Below, piece by piece: positions 31,576 through 39,465 of a DNA stretch of 46,260 nt. Source of the stretch: Gammaproteobacteria bacterium (lineage in GTDB: Bacteria > Pseudomonadota > Gammaproteobacteria > Steroidobacterales > Rariloculaceae); NCBI GenBank assembly GCA_022826245.1, contig JAJDVG010000045.1, forward strand, positions 1-46,260, in the 5' to 3' direction. The notes beneath the pieces were generated by a model. The model did not search any database. It saw nothing but the letters and a program-made list of their open reading frames with translations, and was not told the DNA's origin. The translations under genes and the position numbers were made by a program. Positions within the stretch are counted from its first letter, which is position 1. Each line of letters opens with the position of its first letter.

Positions 31576-32862
31576 GTGAGCTTCACGCAGAAAATCCTGG
31601 TCGCGATGGGCGCGGGCATCGTCGTCGGCGCGATCTTCAGTATCGTCGGCGCGCCGCTTGCGCCCGTCAGCGCCGTGCTCATCGACGGCGTGCTCGACGC
31701 GGTCGGACGCATCTTCGTCGTGCTGCTGCAGATGATCGTCGTGCCCCTGGTGCTCGTGTCCGTCGTCTGCGGCGTGGCGTCGCTCGGCGATCTCAGGACG
31801 CTCGGACGGGTCGGGCTCAAGAGCGTTGGCCTGTTCCTGTTGACGACGGCGGTCGCGCTCGTGATCGCTTTGACGCTCGCGCGGGTCGTGTCGCCCGGCG
31901 CGGGCTTCGAACTTGCGGGCGACGTCGCCTACGAAAGCCAGCCGCCCCCCGCACTGACCGACGTCTTCGTCAACATGTTTCCGGCCAACCCCATACGCGC
32001 CCTGGCCGACGGCCAGATGCTGCAGATCATCGTCTTCGCCTTGCTGCTGGGGTTTGCGATCAACCTCTCCGGTGAAGCGGGTCGGCGCGTCGGGGCGGTA
32101 TTCTCCGATCTCAATGAAGTCGTCATGAAACTGGTGACGATCGTGATTCGAACGGCGCCGGTTGGAGTCTTCGCACTGGTCGCAACGACGTTCGCCGCTC
32201 AGGGCCTCGATCTCTTCCGGCCGCTGGCAGGCTACGCGATAGTCCTGGTGCTCGGCCTGCTCCTGCACGTTTCGCTCGCCTATACGCTGATTCTGCGATT
32301 CGCGCGGCTGAGCCCGATCGGTTTCCTGACCAAGATGCGCGCCGTGTTGATGTTCGCGTTCAGCACGGCGTCGAGCGGTGCGACCCTGCCGCTTACGCTC
32401 GCAACGGTCAGAAAACGGCTCGGCGTCGGCGACTCCGTGGCCTCGTTCTCGGTACCGCTCGGCGCAACGATCAACATGGACGGCACGGCGATCATGCTGG
32501 GCGTCGCGACGGTTTTCATCGGCAACGTCTACGGAATCGATCTGTCGTTCGGCGACTACCTCGCGGTCGTGCTCACGGCGACGCTCGCCTCGATCGGCAC
32601 CGCGGCGGTGCCGAGCGCCGGGCTCATCATGATCGCGCTGGTGCTCGGACAGGTCGGATTGCCCGTGGAAGGCATCGCGCTGATCATCGGCATCGACCGG
32701 CTGCTCGACATGCTGCGGACCGCCGTCAACGTCTGCGGCGACGGCGCCGTGGCCTGTTTCGTGGCGCAGTCCGAAGGCGTGCTCGATCGCGCGACGTTCG
32801 ACGATCCGGCTGCGGCGCTCGACACGGTAGCGCGACCGGCCACGGCGGGCGCGGCGCAGTGA
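31576..32862 (+). CDS. dicarboxylate/amino acid:cation symporter (DAACS family)
   Basis: A 428-residue membrane transporter. The family motifs are present: a Ser-rich hairpin FSTASSGATLP, the NMDGT motif in GATINMDGTAIM, and RTAVNVCGDGAVACFV in the last helix, which carries the Asp and Asn residues that bind substrate and Na+ in GltPh-type transporters. It should take up glutamate, aspartate or C4-dicarboxylates with Na+ or protons. GTG 31576 is 21 bp after phoX. No partner gene indicates its substrate; proC downstream, 39 bp away, makes an amino acid plausible. Confidence 0.9.
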   Translation: MSFTQKILVAMGAGIVVGAIFSIVGAPLAPVSAVLIDGVLDAVGRIFVVLLQMIVVPLVLVSVVCGVASLGDLRTLGRVGLKSVGLFLLTTAVALVIALTLARVVSPGAGFELAGDVAYESQPPPALTDVFVNMFPANPIRALADGQMLQIIVFALLLGFAINLSGEAGRRVGAVFSDLNEVVMKLVTIVIRTAPVGVFALVATTFAAQGLDLFRPLAGYAIVLVLGLLLHVSLAYTLILRFARLSPIGFLTKMRAVLMFAFSTASSGATLPLTLATVRKRLGVGDSVASFSVPLGATINMDGTAIMLGVATVFIGNVYGIDLSFGDYLAVVLTATLASIGTAAVPSAGLIMIALVLGQVGLPVEGIALIIGIDRLLDMLRTAVNVCGDGAVACFVAQSEGVLDRATFDDPAAALDTVARPATAGAAQ

Positions 32863-32901
32863 CGTGCCGGGCGGCAACGCTTAGGATGGAGCCCGCGGAC
32901 G

Positions 32902-33720
32902 ATGGCTGAGCGGCTGCTCCTCGTCGGCTTCGGCAACATGGGCCGGGCGCTCGTCAGCGGCTGGCTCGCGCACGGACGCGAAGCCGGCGCGATCAGCGTC
33001 GTCGATCCGAATCCCGATGCGCGGGAGGCCGCGGCGGCGCTCGACATCGCAGCGAGCGCCGGGTGGCCGGCATCGGTTCGCGACCGGGATGCAAGTCCGG
33101 AGGTGGTGCTGCTCGCGGTCAAGCCCGCACGGCTCGACGACGTGTTGCAGGATTACCGCGCGCTCGGCGAGCGCAGCCTGTTCCTGTCGGTCGCGGCCGG
33201 CAAGACGATAGCGAAAATCGCAGAGGTTCTCGGTCCCGAAGCCGCCATCGTCAGGGCCATGCCGAATACTCCGGCTGCGATCGGCCGCGGTGTGACGGCG
33301 CTCTGCGCCAACGACCGTGTCACGGCGGATCAGCGCGCCGTGTGCGCGGCACTCATGGAGGCGATCGGTTCGGTCGAATGGCTGGACGACGAACGGTTGA
33401 TGGACGTCGTGACGGCGGTTTCCGGCAGCGGACCGGCGTACGTCCTGCTCCTGATCGAGTGCCTGGCTGAAGCCGCACGCGAACTCGGCCTCGATCCGGA
33501 ACTCGCGGAACGGTTTGCCGTAGGTACGGTCGCGGGCACGGGGCTGTACGCGGAACAGTCCGACTCTGGCGCGGCGGAACTCAGACAGCAGGTGACGAGT
33601 CCTGGCGGCACGACCGAGGCTGCGCTCGAAGTGCTGATGTCCGACGGTCAGCTTGCCGAACTCATGAGTCTGGCCGTACGGGCTGCCGCGAAGCGCAGCG
33701 GGGAGCTTTCATCCGAATAG
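32902..33720 (+). CDS. proC: pyrroline-5-carboxylate reductase
   Basis: A 272-residue P5C reductase. The N-terminal NAD(P)-binding site is VGFGNMG (8-14). Then follow AVKPARLDDVL, the RAMPNTPAAIGRGVTAL substrate-loop pattern, and the C-terminal signature VTAVSGSGPAYVLLLIECLAEA and LRQQVTSPGGTTEAALEVL. The enzyme carries out the last step of proline synthesis. Its length is normal for the family, and no residue of these motifs is missing. It lies 39 bp after the symporter. A strong hairpin follows its stop (33738-33781). Confidence 0.95.
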   Translation: MAERLLLVGFGNMGRALVSGWLAHGREAGAISVVDPNPDAREAAAALDIAASAGWPASVRDRDASPEVVLLAVKPARLDDVLQDYRALGERSLFLSVAAGKTIAKIAEVLGPEAAIVRAMPNTPAAIGRGVTALCANDRVTADQRAVCAALMEAIGSVEWLDDERLMDVVTAVSGSGPAYVLLLIECLAEAARELGLDPELAERFAVGTVAGTGLYAEQSDSGAAELRQQVTSPGGTTEAALEVLMSDGQLAELMSLAVRAAAKRSGELSSE

Positions 33721-33737
33721 CGTCGGCGGCATTACGT

Positions 33738-33781
33738 GGGGAAACCTCCCGCGCGACTTCCGCGCGGCGGGAGCTTTCCCC
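33738..33781. terminator. strong stem-loop after proC
   Basis: GGGGAAA at the left pairs with TTTCCCC at the right, then after a C-C mismatch CTCCCGC pairs with GCGGGAG, with further GCG/CGC pairing above a small loop. No U-run follows, so it may be a Rho-independent-like 3' stabiliser, a REP-type element, or a terminator of weak type. Confidence 0.5.
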
Positions 33782-33839
33782 CGAGTCTTCAGTTGCGCGG
33801 CGCTGAAAACGACGGATCCAGGGGGGACAGGACACCATC

Positions 33840-34298
33840 ATGGCGGGATACTATTTCGAGGAATTCGAACCGGGGCAGGTCTTCGAGCATGCGATACGCC
33901 GCACCGTTACCGATGCGGACAACGTGCTTTTCAGCGCGCTGACCCACAATCCGGCGCCGCTTCACATCGACCGCGAATACATGCGAACGAAGTCCGAGTT
34001 CGGGCGGCCGCTCGTCAACAGTTTCTTCACTCTGGGCCTCATCGTCGGCATATCGATCAACGACGCGACCCTCGGCACGACCGTCGCCAACCTCGGCATG
34101 GAGGATGTAAGGTTCCCGAATCCGCTGTTTCCCGGCGACACGGTGCACGTGGAAACCGAGGTCATCGCGAAGCGCCGGAGCCGTTCGCGGCCGATGAACG
34201 GCATCCTCACGTTCGAGCACCGCGGCTACAACCAGGACGACGTGCTCGTCGCCGTCTGCCGCAGGTTCGTGATGATGTTGTGCAAGGATCCGGAGTAG
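33840..34298 (+). CDS. MaoC-family hotdog hydratase
   Basis: A 152-residue single hotdog-fold protein. The hydratase core is THNPAPLHIDREYMRTKSEFGRPLVNSFFTLGLIVGISIND, holding the Asp/His pair (here in NPAPLHID) seen in R-specific enoyl-CoA hydratases and mesaconyl-CoA hydratase-like proteins; the C-terminal half has FPGDTVHVETEVIAKRRSRSR and GILTFEHRGYNQ. The latter fits the mesaconyl/methylthioacryloyl-like group. The substrate is likely an acyl-CoA. ATG 33840 follows a G-rich ribosome site (GGGGGGACAGGA). It is followed by a TRAP operon after 110 bp and may be unrelated to it. Confidence 0.82.
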   Translation: MAGYYFEEFEPGQVFEHAIRRTVTDADNVLFSALTHNPAPLHIDREYMRTKSEFGRPLVNSFFTLGLIVGISINDATLGTTVANLGMEDVRFPNPLFPGDTVHVETEVIAKRRSRSRPMNGILTFEHRGYNQDDVLVAVCRRFVMMLCKDPE

Positions 34299-34358
34299 CG
34301 GTAGTCAATGGCGTTCGCCGCGAGCGACCGGCCGGATGTCGGGGGCAATGCGAACGCG

Positions 34359-34379
34359 CGCACGCTACACTAGCGTGCG
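34359..34379. promoter_or_regulatory. perfect 21-bp palindrome upstream of the TRAP operon
   Basis: CGCACGCTA at 34359-34367 is the exact complement of TAGCGTGCG at 34371-34379 across a three-base centre, 29 bp before the dctP ATG. A TACACT inside it could be a -10 element (34366-34371), so a dimeric repressor bound here would block it. No regulator gene is adjacent. Confidence 0.6.
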
Positions 34380-34408
34380 TCAGGCGAGCACCGAAAGACG
34401 AGTAATTC

Positions 34409-35509
34409 ATGAACCCATCAAGCTTCCCGAAGGCCGCACGTGGCGTGCGGATGCTGCTGCTGGCCGGAATTCTCGGCGTCCTGGTGACTGGCGCAAAGCC
34501 GCTGCGCGCACAGGAGACGGTCCCGCTCACCGTCATCGACGCCTACGCGCCCACGGCGCTCTGGGTGCGGGTATTTCTCGACTACTACATGCCTGAGGTC
34601 GACCGGCGGCTCGCGGAAACGGGCAACTACGAGATCGACTGGAACCGGGCTTTCGGCGGGACGGTGGCCAAGACGGGCGGCGTGCTTGAAGCGCTGCAAT
34701 ACGATCTGGCGGATATCGGCATCGTGACCTCTCCGTTTCACCCCGACAAGATTCCGTTTTTCAATATCAGTTACGTCACGCCGCTGGTCACCGCCGATAT
34801 CGGCCTGGTCGCCCGAACCGTGGACAGCCTCGTCGAGAAGTACCCGGAATTGCGCGAACAATGGGACGACTACAACCAGGTTTTTCTGACCGCGGCCGGA
34901 TCGATAGACACCTACCAGGTTTTGCTGAACGAGCCGATCGAGACGCTGGAAGACCTCCGGGGAACTAAGATCTGCGGCGTGGGCCTGAACCTGCGCTACG
35001 TGCAGGGGCTGGGCTCGGCGGCGGTGAGCAGCAACCTCGGCGACTTCTACAACAACATCGCCACGGGCCTCACGGACGGGACGGTGGTCTGGGCCGAGGC
35101 GGCCGTCGCCTACAAGCTTTACGAGGTCGCGCCCTACATGATCGACGTGCGCCTGGGCGCGGTAACGTCGAAGATCATCACCGTGAACCGGCGCACCTGG
35201 GAACGGCTGCCCGTCGAAGTGCGTCAGGTTCTCGCCGAAACCGCCATCGACTATCGCGATGAACTGGCCCGCGAAACGGACCGCCGCGCGCTCGCGAGCC
35301 GCGAGGAATTCGTCCACCAGGGCGGAACGATCCTTGCGCTGACGGACGAACAGCGCCGCATCTGGGCCGACAGCCTGCCCAACATGGCCCGCGAGTGGGC
35401 CGACGATCTCGAACGGCGCGGCCTGCCGGGTGACCGGATACTGCGCGACTACATGGACATCATGCGCGCCAACGGTCAGCCCATCGTGCGGCACTGGGAT
35501 CGCGAATAG
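34409..35509 (+). CDS. dctP: TRAP transporter substrate-binding protein (DctP family)
   Basis: A 366-residue periplasmic binding protein with a signal peptide (MLLLAGILGVLVTGAKPLRA, then QE). The DctP fold is indicated by WNRAFGGTVAKTGGVLEALQYDLADIG, IETLEDLRGTKICGVG, SNLGDFYNNIATGLTDGTVVW and VTSKIITVNRRTWERLPVEV. It captures a carboxylate or related acid and delivers it to the DctQM membrane parts that follow at once. It shares one base with the dctQ start (TAGTG), indicating coupled translation. The substrate is not known; DctP proteins bind diverse organic acids. Confidence 0.9.
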   Translation: MNPSSFPKAARGVRMLLLAGILGVLVTGAKPLRAQETVPLTVIDAYAPTALWVRVFLDYYMPEVDRRLAETGNYEIDWNRAFGGTVAKTGGVLEALQYDLADIGIVTSPFHPDKIPFFNISYVTPLVTADIGLVARTVDSLVEKYPELREQWDDYNQVFLTAAGSIDTYQVLLNEPIETLEDLRGTKICGVGLNLRYVQGLGSAAVSSNLGDFYNNIATGLTDGTVVWAEAAVAYKLYEVAPYMIDVRLGAVTSKIITVNRRTWERLPVEVRQVLAETAIDYRDELARETDRRALASREEFVHQGGTILALTDEQRRIWADSLPNMAREWADDLERRGLPGDRILRDYMDIMRANGQPIVRHWDRE

Positions 35510-36039
35510 TGGCCGTGCGCGCGTTCTCGGCCCTCGTGGCCGGGCTCAACAGCGTCGGGACCACCTGGATATTCATCCTGATGCTGGTCGTCAACGTGGA
35601 TGTCCTGTCCCGGTATCTCTTCAACGCGCCGATCCAGGGCGTCGCCGAAATCGTCGAATTGTCCATCGTCGGCATCGTCTTTCTGCAGATCAGCGACGCT
35701 GTGCGCGCCGGACGCCTGACCCGTTCTGACGGCCTGTTTCAGCAGATTCTCAAGCGCCGGCCCGTCATCGGGCATGTCATGGGCGTGGTGTTCGATCTGG
35801 CGGGAGCCGTCTTTTTCATTCTCATCCTGCAAGGCGCCGTACCGCGATTGATCGAGGCGTATGAGCGCGGGTATTTCGCGGGCAACGAAGGCCTGTTCGT
35901 CGTTCCCGTATGGCCCATTCGATTGATCCTCGTCATCGGCTGCATCGTCGTCGCGCTGCAATTCGCACTGCTGGCGTGGCGCAACGTCCGGGCCGTCCGG
36001 CAGTTGCGCGAGCAGCCGGTCAATAGCGACATCGACTAA
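35509..36039 (+). CDS. dctQ: TRAP transporter small membrane subunit
   Basis: A 176-residue DctQ-type protein with four helices: about 18-36 (STWIFILMLVVNVDVLSRYL region), 45-65 (GVAEIVELSIVGIVFLQISDA), 90-112 (HVMGVVFDLAGAVFFILILQGA) and 140-160 (WPIRLILVIGCIVVALQFALL). The GTG at 35509 overlaps the dctP stop by one base. It joins with DctM to form the Na+-driven uptake unit. A typical SRYLFN signature (VDVLSRYLFNAPIQGVAEIVE) is present. Length is normal for the family. Confidence 0.9.
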   Translation: MAVRAFSALVAGLNSVGTTWIFILMLVVNVDVLSRYLFNAPIQGVAEIVELSIVGIVFLQISDAVRAGRLTRSDGLFQQILKRRPVIGHVMGVVFDLAGAVFFILILQGAVPRLIEAYERGYFAGNEGLFVVPVWPIRLILVIGCIVVALQFALLAWRNVRAVRQLREQPVNSDID

Positions 36040-36043
36040 GCCA

Positions 36044-36109
36044 ATGAAAATCAAAGACATTCGAGGCCGTTCGCGGCGACTCGGGCAGATGCGCTGGCGG
36101 CCGGCATGA
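36044..36109 (+). CDS. possible 21-residue leader ORF coupled to dctM
   Basis: In the 66-bp gap between dctQ and dctM, an ATG opens a frame that encodes MKIKDIRGRSRRLGQMRWRP and a final Ala. Its TGA overlaps the dctM start as ATGA. The product is highly basic. It may be a coupling leader or simply a chance frame, since its ribosome-binding site is weak. Confidence 0.3.
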   Translation: MKIKDIRGRSRRLGQMRWRPA

Positions 36110-37425
36110 CCGGGTTCGAAATCGGCCTGCTGTCGGTCCTGGCGATCCTTGTCCTCATCTACTCCGGGCTCTATGTGCCGGTGGCGCTCGGACTCGTGTC
36201 TTTCGTCAGTGTCTGGCTGTTGCGCGGGACGCTGGAGGCGCCGATCTACCTGCTGACGCTCGCAGCGTCCAATAGCCTCGAGGACTACGTTTTCGGCGTC
36301 ATACCGCTATTCGTTCTCATGGGGCTGCTGGTCAGTCAGTGCGAGCTCGGCCGGGACATCTACCAGGTGGCAAACGCGGTGCTGCGCAGCGTCAAGGGCG
36401 GACTGGGCGTGGCGACGGTCGCGGCCAATGCGGCCTTTGCAGCCATCACCGGTGTGAGCATCGCCTCGGCCGCGGTGTTCACGCGGGTTTCGGTTCCGGA
36501 GATGCTGCGCTTCGGCCACAAGCCGCGATTCGCCGTGGGCGTCGTGGCGGGCAGTTCCGTGCTCGGGATGCTGATCCCGCCCAGCGTCATGCTGATCATC
36601 TACGCGTTGATCACCGAGCAGTCGGTGGCGGACCTCTTCACCGCCGGCATCGTGCCGGGAATCGTGCTTTCGCTGGCCTATGCCGTGGCCATCGTTGCCA
36701 TGGCGACGTTCATGCCGGCCTGGGTGGGCGGGCGCGCCGGCGAGGCTCGAACGGCTGCGGAGCCGAGGATGTCGGTGCGCGAGGGCACGGCCAAGACCGC
36801 GCCGATCGTGATCCTGGTCCTGCTCGTGCTCGGCGGGATCTACGGGGGACTCTTCACTCCCACGGAAGCCGGTGCCGTCGGGGCAGCCGGCGCGCTGGTC
36901 GTCGCGCTGATCAAGCGCAAGCTTGGCCGCGGTTCGCTCTGGCGCGTGCTGGTGGAAACCGGACACATCACCGCCTCGATACTGATGCTCATCGTCGCCG
37001 CGACCATGTACAGCCGTATGCTGGCGATGTCCGGCCTGCCGAACGATCTCGGCGAGTGGATCGCGCAGGCGGAGATCGGCCTTTACGGGATTCTCGCGAT
37101 CTACGTGCTGATCCTGATCCTGATGGGGACGATTCTCGACACCACGTCGATCATCCTGATCATGGTGCCGCTCTTCCTGCCGATCATCGAGCCCTACGAC
37201 GTGAGCCTGGTCTGGTTCGGGATCGTGACAATCGTCGGCGCCGAGATCGGGTTGCTGACGCCGCCCTTGGGTATCGCCTGCTACGTGATCAAGGCGACGC
37301 TGGCCGACGACGACCGAATCTCGCTGGCCGATATTTTTGTCGGCGCATTCCCGTTCGCGCTGATCATGCTGGTCGTACTGATCCTGCTGATCATCTTCCC
37401 GCAGTTGAGCCTGGTACTCGTCTAG
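36106..37425 (+). CDS. dctM: TRAP transporter large membrane subunit
   Basis: A 439-residue DctM-type permease with about twelve hydrophobic helices. Recognisable patterns are VFGVIPLFVLMGLLVSQCELG, GVSIASAAVFTRVSVPEMLRFG, VAGSSVLGMLIPPSVMLIIYA, GGIYGGLFTPTEAGAVGAAGAL and TIVGAEIGLLTPPLGIACYVI. It is the translocating subunit of the TRAP system. Its ATG lies 66 bp after dctQ; a short frame (36044-36109) may bridge this gap. It ends 62 bp before the Tat-exported hydrolase gene. Confidence 0.93.
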   Translation: MTGFEIGLLSVLAILVLIYSGLYVPVALGLVSFVSVWLLRGTLEAPIYLLTLAASNSLEDYVFGVIPLFVLMGLLVSQCELGRDIYQVANAVLRSVKGGLGVATVAANAAFAAITGVSIASAAVFTRVSVPEMLRFGHKPRFAVGVVAGSSVLGMLIPPSVMLIIYALITEQSVADLFTAGIVPGIVLSLAYAVAIVAMATFMPAWVGGRAGEARTAAEPRMSVREGTAKTAPIVILVLLVLGGIYGGLFTPTEAGAVGAAGALVVALIKRKLGRGSLWRVLVETGHITASILMLIVAATMYSRMLAMSGLPNDLGEWIAQAEIGLYGILAIYVLILILMGTILDTTSIILIMVPLFLPIIEPYDVSLVWFGIVTIVGAEIGLLTPPLGIACYVIKATLADDDRISLADIFVGAFPFALIMLVVLILLIIFPQLSLVLV

Positions 37426-37487
37426 CACGCGCGTTTGCGCTATAAGAACGAGCCTCCAGCGGAGAAATATGGACAGGAGTACGAACG

Positions 37488-38375
37488 ATGTCGGACAAAA
37501 GAAAAATTGATCGGCGAATCTTTGATCTCTATGACGAGTACTGCCACGGCCGGATGAGCCGCCGCGAGTTTCTGGACAAGGCCGCGGCGATCACGATCGG
37601 CGGCGTGTCGGCGCTGTGGATGGCGCAGGCCCTGATGCCGCGCTATGCCGAAGCGCAGACGATCTCGTTCACCGATCCGCGCATCAAGGGCACATACGTG
37701 GAATATCCCTCGCCCGGGGGCACCTCCGGGACGATGCGCGGCTATCTCGTGGAGCCGACCGGCGAAGGGCCTTTTCCGGCCGTACTCGTGATTCACGAGA
37801 ACCGCGGCCTGAATCCGCACATCGAAGACGTTGCGCGGCGCGCGGCGGTTGCCGGATTCCTCGCGCTCGCGCCCGACGGGCTGTCACCGGTCGGCGGTTA
37901 TCCGGGCAACGACGACGACGGGCGGTTGATGCAGCGCGGTCTGGAGCCTGCCGAGCTCGATCGCGACATGATCAACAGCGCCTGGTACGTCAAATCGCAT
38001 GCGCTTTCCGACAGCCGGCTCGGCGCCACGGGATTCTGCTGGGGCGGCGGCATGACCAACCGCCTGGCCGTCGAACTCGGCAGCGACCTCGATGCGGGCG
38101 TGCCGTTCTACGGTGCGGCGCCCGCCAGCGAGGACGTTTCAAGCATCGAGGCGGCAATGCTGGTCATCATGGCCGGCAGCGACCCGCGCATCAACGCGAT
38201 GTGGCCGGACTACGAGGCGGCGCTCGAAGCGAACGGCGTCGACTACGAGATGCAGATGTACGAGGGCACGCTGCACGGCTTCCACAACAATTCGACGCCG
38301 CGCTACAACGAAGCTGCGGCGGCGCTCGCGTGGAACCGCACGGTCGGGTTCTTCAGGCAGCACCTGAGCGGTTAA
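37488..38375 (+). CDS. dienelactone hydrolase family protein, Tat-exported
   Basis: A 295-residue alpha/beta-hydrolase. It has an RR leader (MSRREFLDKAAAITIGGVSA, about residues 22-41, ending near PRYAEAQ) after a charged N-terminus. The nucleophile is Cys184 (GFCWGGG), with His263 in LHGFHNN and Asp in MAGSDPRIN, completing the Cys-His-Asp triad of dienelactone hydrolase; IHENRGLNPHIEDVARR carries the conserved Glu. The enzyme hydrolyses lactones or related esters, and Tat-exported relatives are widespread though poorly studied. AGGAG lies eight bases before ATG 37488. Because it sits 62 bp after the TRAP genes, it might convert the solute that system carries; this is inference. Confidence 0.88.
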   Translation: MSDKRKIDRRIFDLYDEYCHGRMSRREFLDKAAAITIGGVSALWMAQALMPRYAEAQTISFTDPRIKGTYVEYPSPGGTSGTMRGYLVEPTGEGPFPAVLVIHENRGLNPHIEDVARRAAVAGFLALAPDGLSPVGGYPGNDDDGRLMQRGLEPAELDRDMINSAWYVKSHALSDSRLGATGFCWGGGMTNRLAVELGSDLDAGVPFYGAAPASEDVSSIEAAMLVIMAGSDPRINAMWPDYEAALEANGVDYEMQMYEGTLHGFHNNSTPRYNEAAAALAWNRTVGFFRQHLSG

Positions 38376-38564
38376 CGCAACAAGCGATGCGCGGGGGGCG
38401 GCGCGCGGCGCCGGTCGTCACAGGCCGCATTAAACGCTACTCGGGCGCCTGAGCAGCTTTCGAAAGCGGACCGGGCAACCCGAGCGAGCCGTGCTCGCAC
38501 CAAACGCCGACGGTGCTGGGTGCGTTGCCGCCGGGATGGCGGCGGGCAGGGCGGCGGTGGGAAG

Positions 38565-38663
38565 GCGGGCCACCGCGGAAACTCCATCATGCAACGGAGT
38601 TCCGCGGGGGCGGAACCAAGCGGGCCACCGCGGAAACTCCGTCATGCGACGGAGTTCCGCGGG
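38565..38663. repeat. two direct copies of a REP-like palindrome
   Basis: Copies at 38565-38608 and 38620-38663 repeat with a 55-bp period and differ at only two positions. Each has a long hairpin (38573-38607 and 38628-38662): CCGCGGAA and CTCC at the left pair with GGAG and TTCCGCGG at the right, with one bulged A. In the second copy the stem is perfect (CTCCGTC/GACGGAG). In the first, two changes weaken the inner stem. They lie in a 319-bp gene-free gap between the hydrolase and a SnoaL-like gene. This is the typical place and form of REP/palindromic elements; no RAYT transposase is seen nearby. Confidence 0.75.
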
Positions 38664-38694
38664 GCCGGAACTCAATTGCGGCGAAGCCGCGCGA

Positions 38695-39198
38695 TCAATT
38701 CATGCAATCGGACGGGTTGTCCTCGCCGGTCACGGTGCCGTAGTCCCAGTGCTCGGTGATCATGCCGTCCGTGACGCGGAACATGTCGAACCAGGTCGTG
38801 GTGTACGTTCCGCCCTCGTTGCGCGGGTCCTGACACTCACGCACGAAGGACATCGTCACGAGATCGCCTTCGGCGACGATGGCGACGAGGCCGTCGATCG
38901 TGTCCTGCACGGGCCGTTGTTCCATCTGGCCGAAGAACGCGATGAAGGGCGCTCTTCCCGTCGGAATGTTCGGGTTGTGCTGCATGTAGTCTTCGTGCAT
39001 GTATTGGCGAGCAGCGTCCATGTCGCGGGCCACGAGTGCGTGGCGCCAGAAGTCGTAGACGAGTTGCTTCGCTGCCGCGAGATCGGGATCGTCGCTCTCG
39101 AGCATCGCATGCTGATCCGGGTGCGGCTCGACGGGCAACTGAGCGCTCGCAACGCCCACAAGTCCGAAAGCCGCCAATAGAATAATGAATCGACTCAC
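38695..39198 (-). CDS. secreted SnoaL/NTF2-like protein, second paralogue
   Basis: A 167-residue protein with a signal peptide to about residue 19 (FIILLAAFGLVGVASA, then QL). Mature patterns: AAKQLVYDFWRHALVARDM, ARQYMHEDYMQHNPNIPTGR, DGLVAIVAEGDLVTMSFVREC and TTTWFDMFRVTDGMITEHWD. The last two match the other SnoaL-like protein of this window (26893-27393): compare STSWFDTWRFVDGKADEHWD. It is therefore a paralogue. Its function is unknown. The gene is bracketed by REP-like hairpins at its 3' end and a MITE-like repeat upstream, so it may be a mobile or recently shuffled gene. Confidence 0.78.
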   Translation of the reverse strand: MSRFIILLAAFGLVGVASAQLPVEPHPDQHAMLESDDPDLAAAKQLVYDFWRHALVARDMDAARQYMHEDYMQHNPNIPTGRAPFIAFFGQMEQRPVQDTIDGLVAIVAEGDLVTMSFVRECQDPRNEGGTYTTTWFDMFRVTDGMITEHWDYGTVTGEDNPSDCMN

Positions 39199-39317
39199 AA
39201 TGAATCTCCTTGTGCGGAAAATGGATAGCCGCGCGAATATACCATGACTTCGTTACGGGACGGCCGAAAGGGCGCGAGTGCGCACCATCCGTTCGACCCC
39301 AATCCGCCGCAAGCCAA

Positions 39318-39427
39318 GGGGAGTTGCACTACGGGTCGCTTGAAACCCTCGCGCGCAGGGACGCGCGCGCGGAGCCTCCAGGGATGGATTTACAGCGTGT
39401 TTCAAGCGACCCGTAGTGCAGCTCCCC
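39318..39427. repeat. 110-bp MITE-like element with 29-bp terminal inverted repeats
   Basis: The left arm, 39318-39346, and the right arm, 39399-39427, are complementary at 28 of 29 positions. The arms begin and end with GGGGAG and GTTTCAAG-like ends (the left arm starts GGGGAGTTGCAC, the right arm ends GTGCAGCTCCCC). Between them lie 52 bases with a GC-rich CGCGCGC stretch and GGGATGGATTTACAGCGT. No gene is in the 267-bp gap. Long arms plus a short core are as in miniature inverted-repeat elements, or it may be a dispersed intergenic palindrome also acting as terminator for nadC. Confidence 0.75.
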
Positions 39428-39465
39428 GCATCGACCGCGCCATTGCCAGGTATGAGTTCGCCACG

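Noticed and set aside
29572..32877. 1101-codon open frame on the minus strand opposite phoX and the symporter
   Set aside because: Same antisense effect; it spans two plus-strand genes with complete motifs and has no domain of its own.
38565..38663. CRISPR-like repeat pair
   Set aside because: Only two copies, each a long palindrome with an 11-bp gap between units; no spacers and no cas genes.
38430..38743. Several short frames over the REP-like repeats on both strands
   Set aside because: They are produced by the repeat units themselves and have no ribosome sites.
39318..39427. Insertion sequence
   Set aside because: Inverted ends are present but there is no transposase coding between them.
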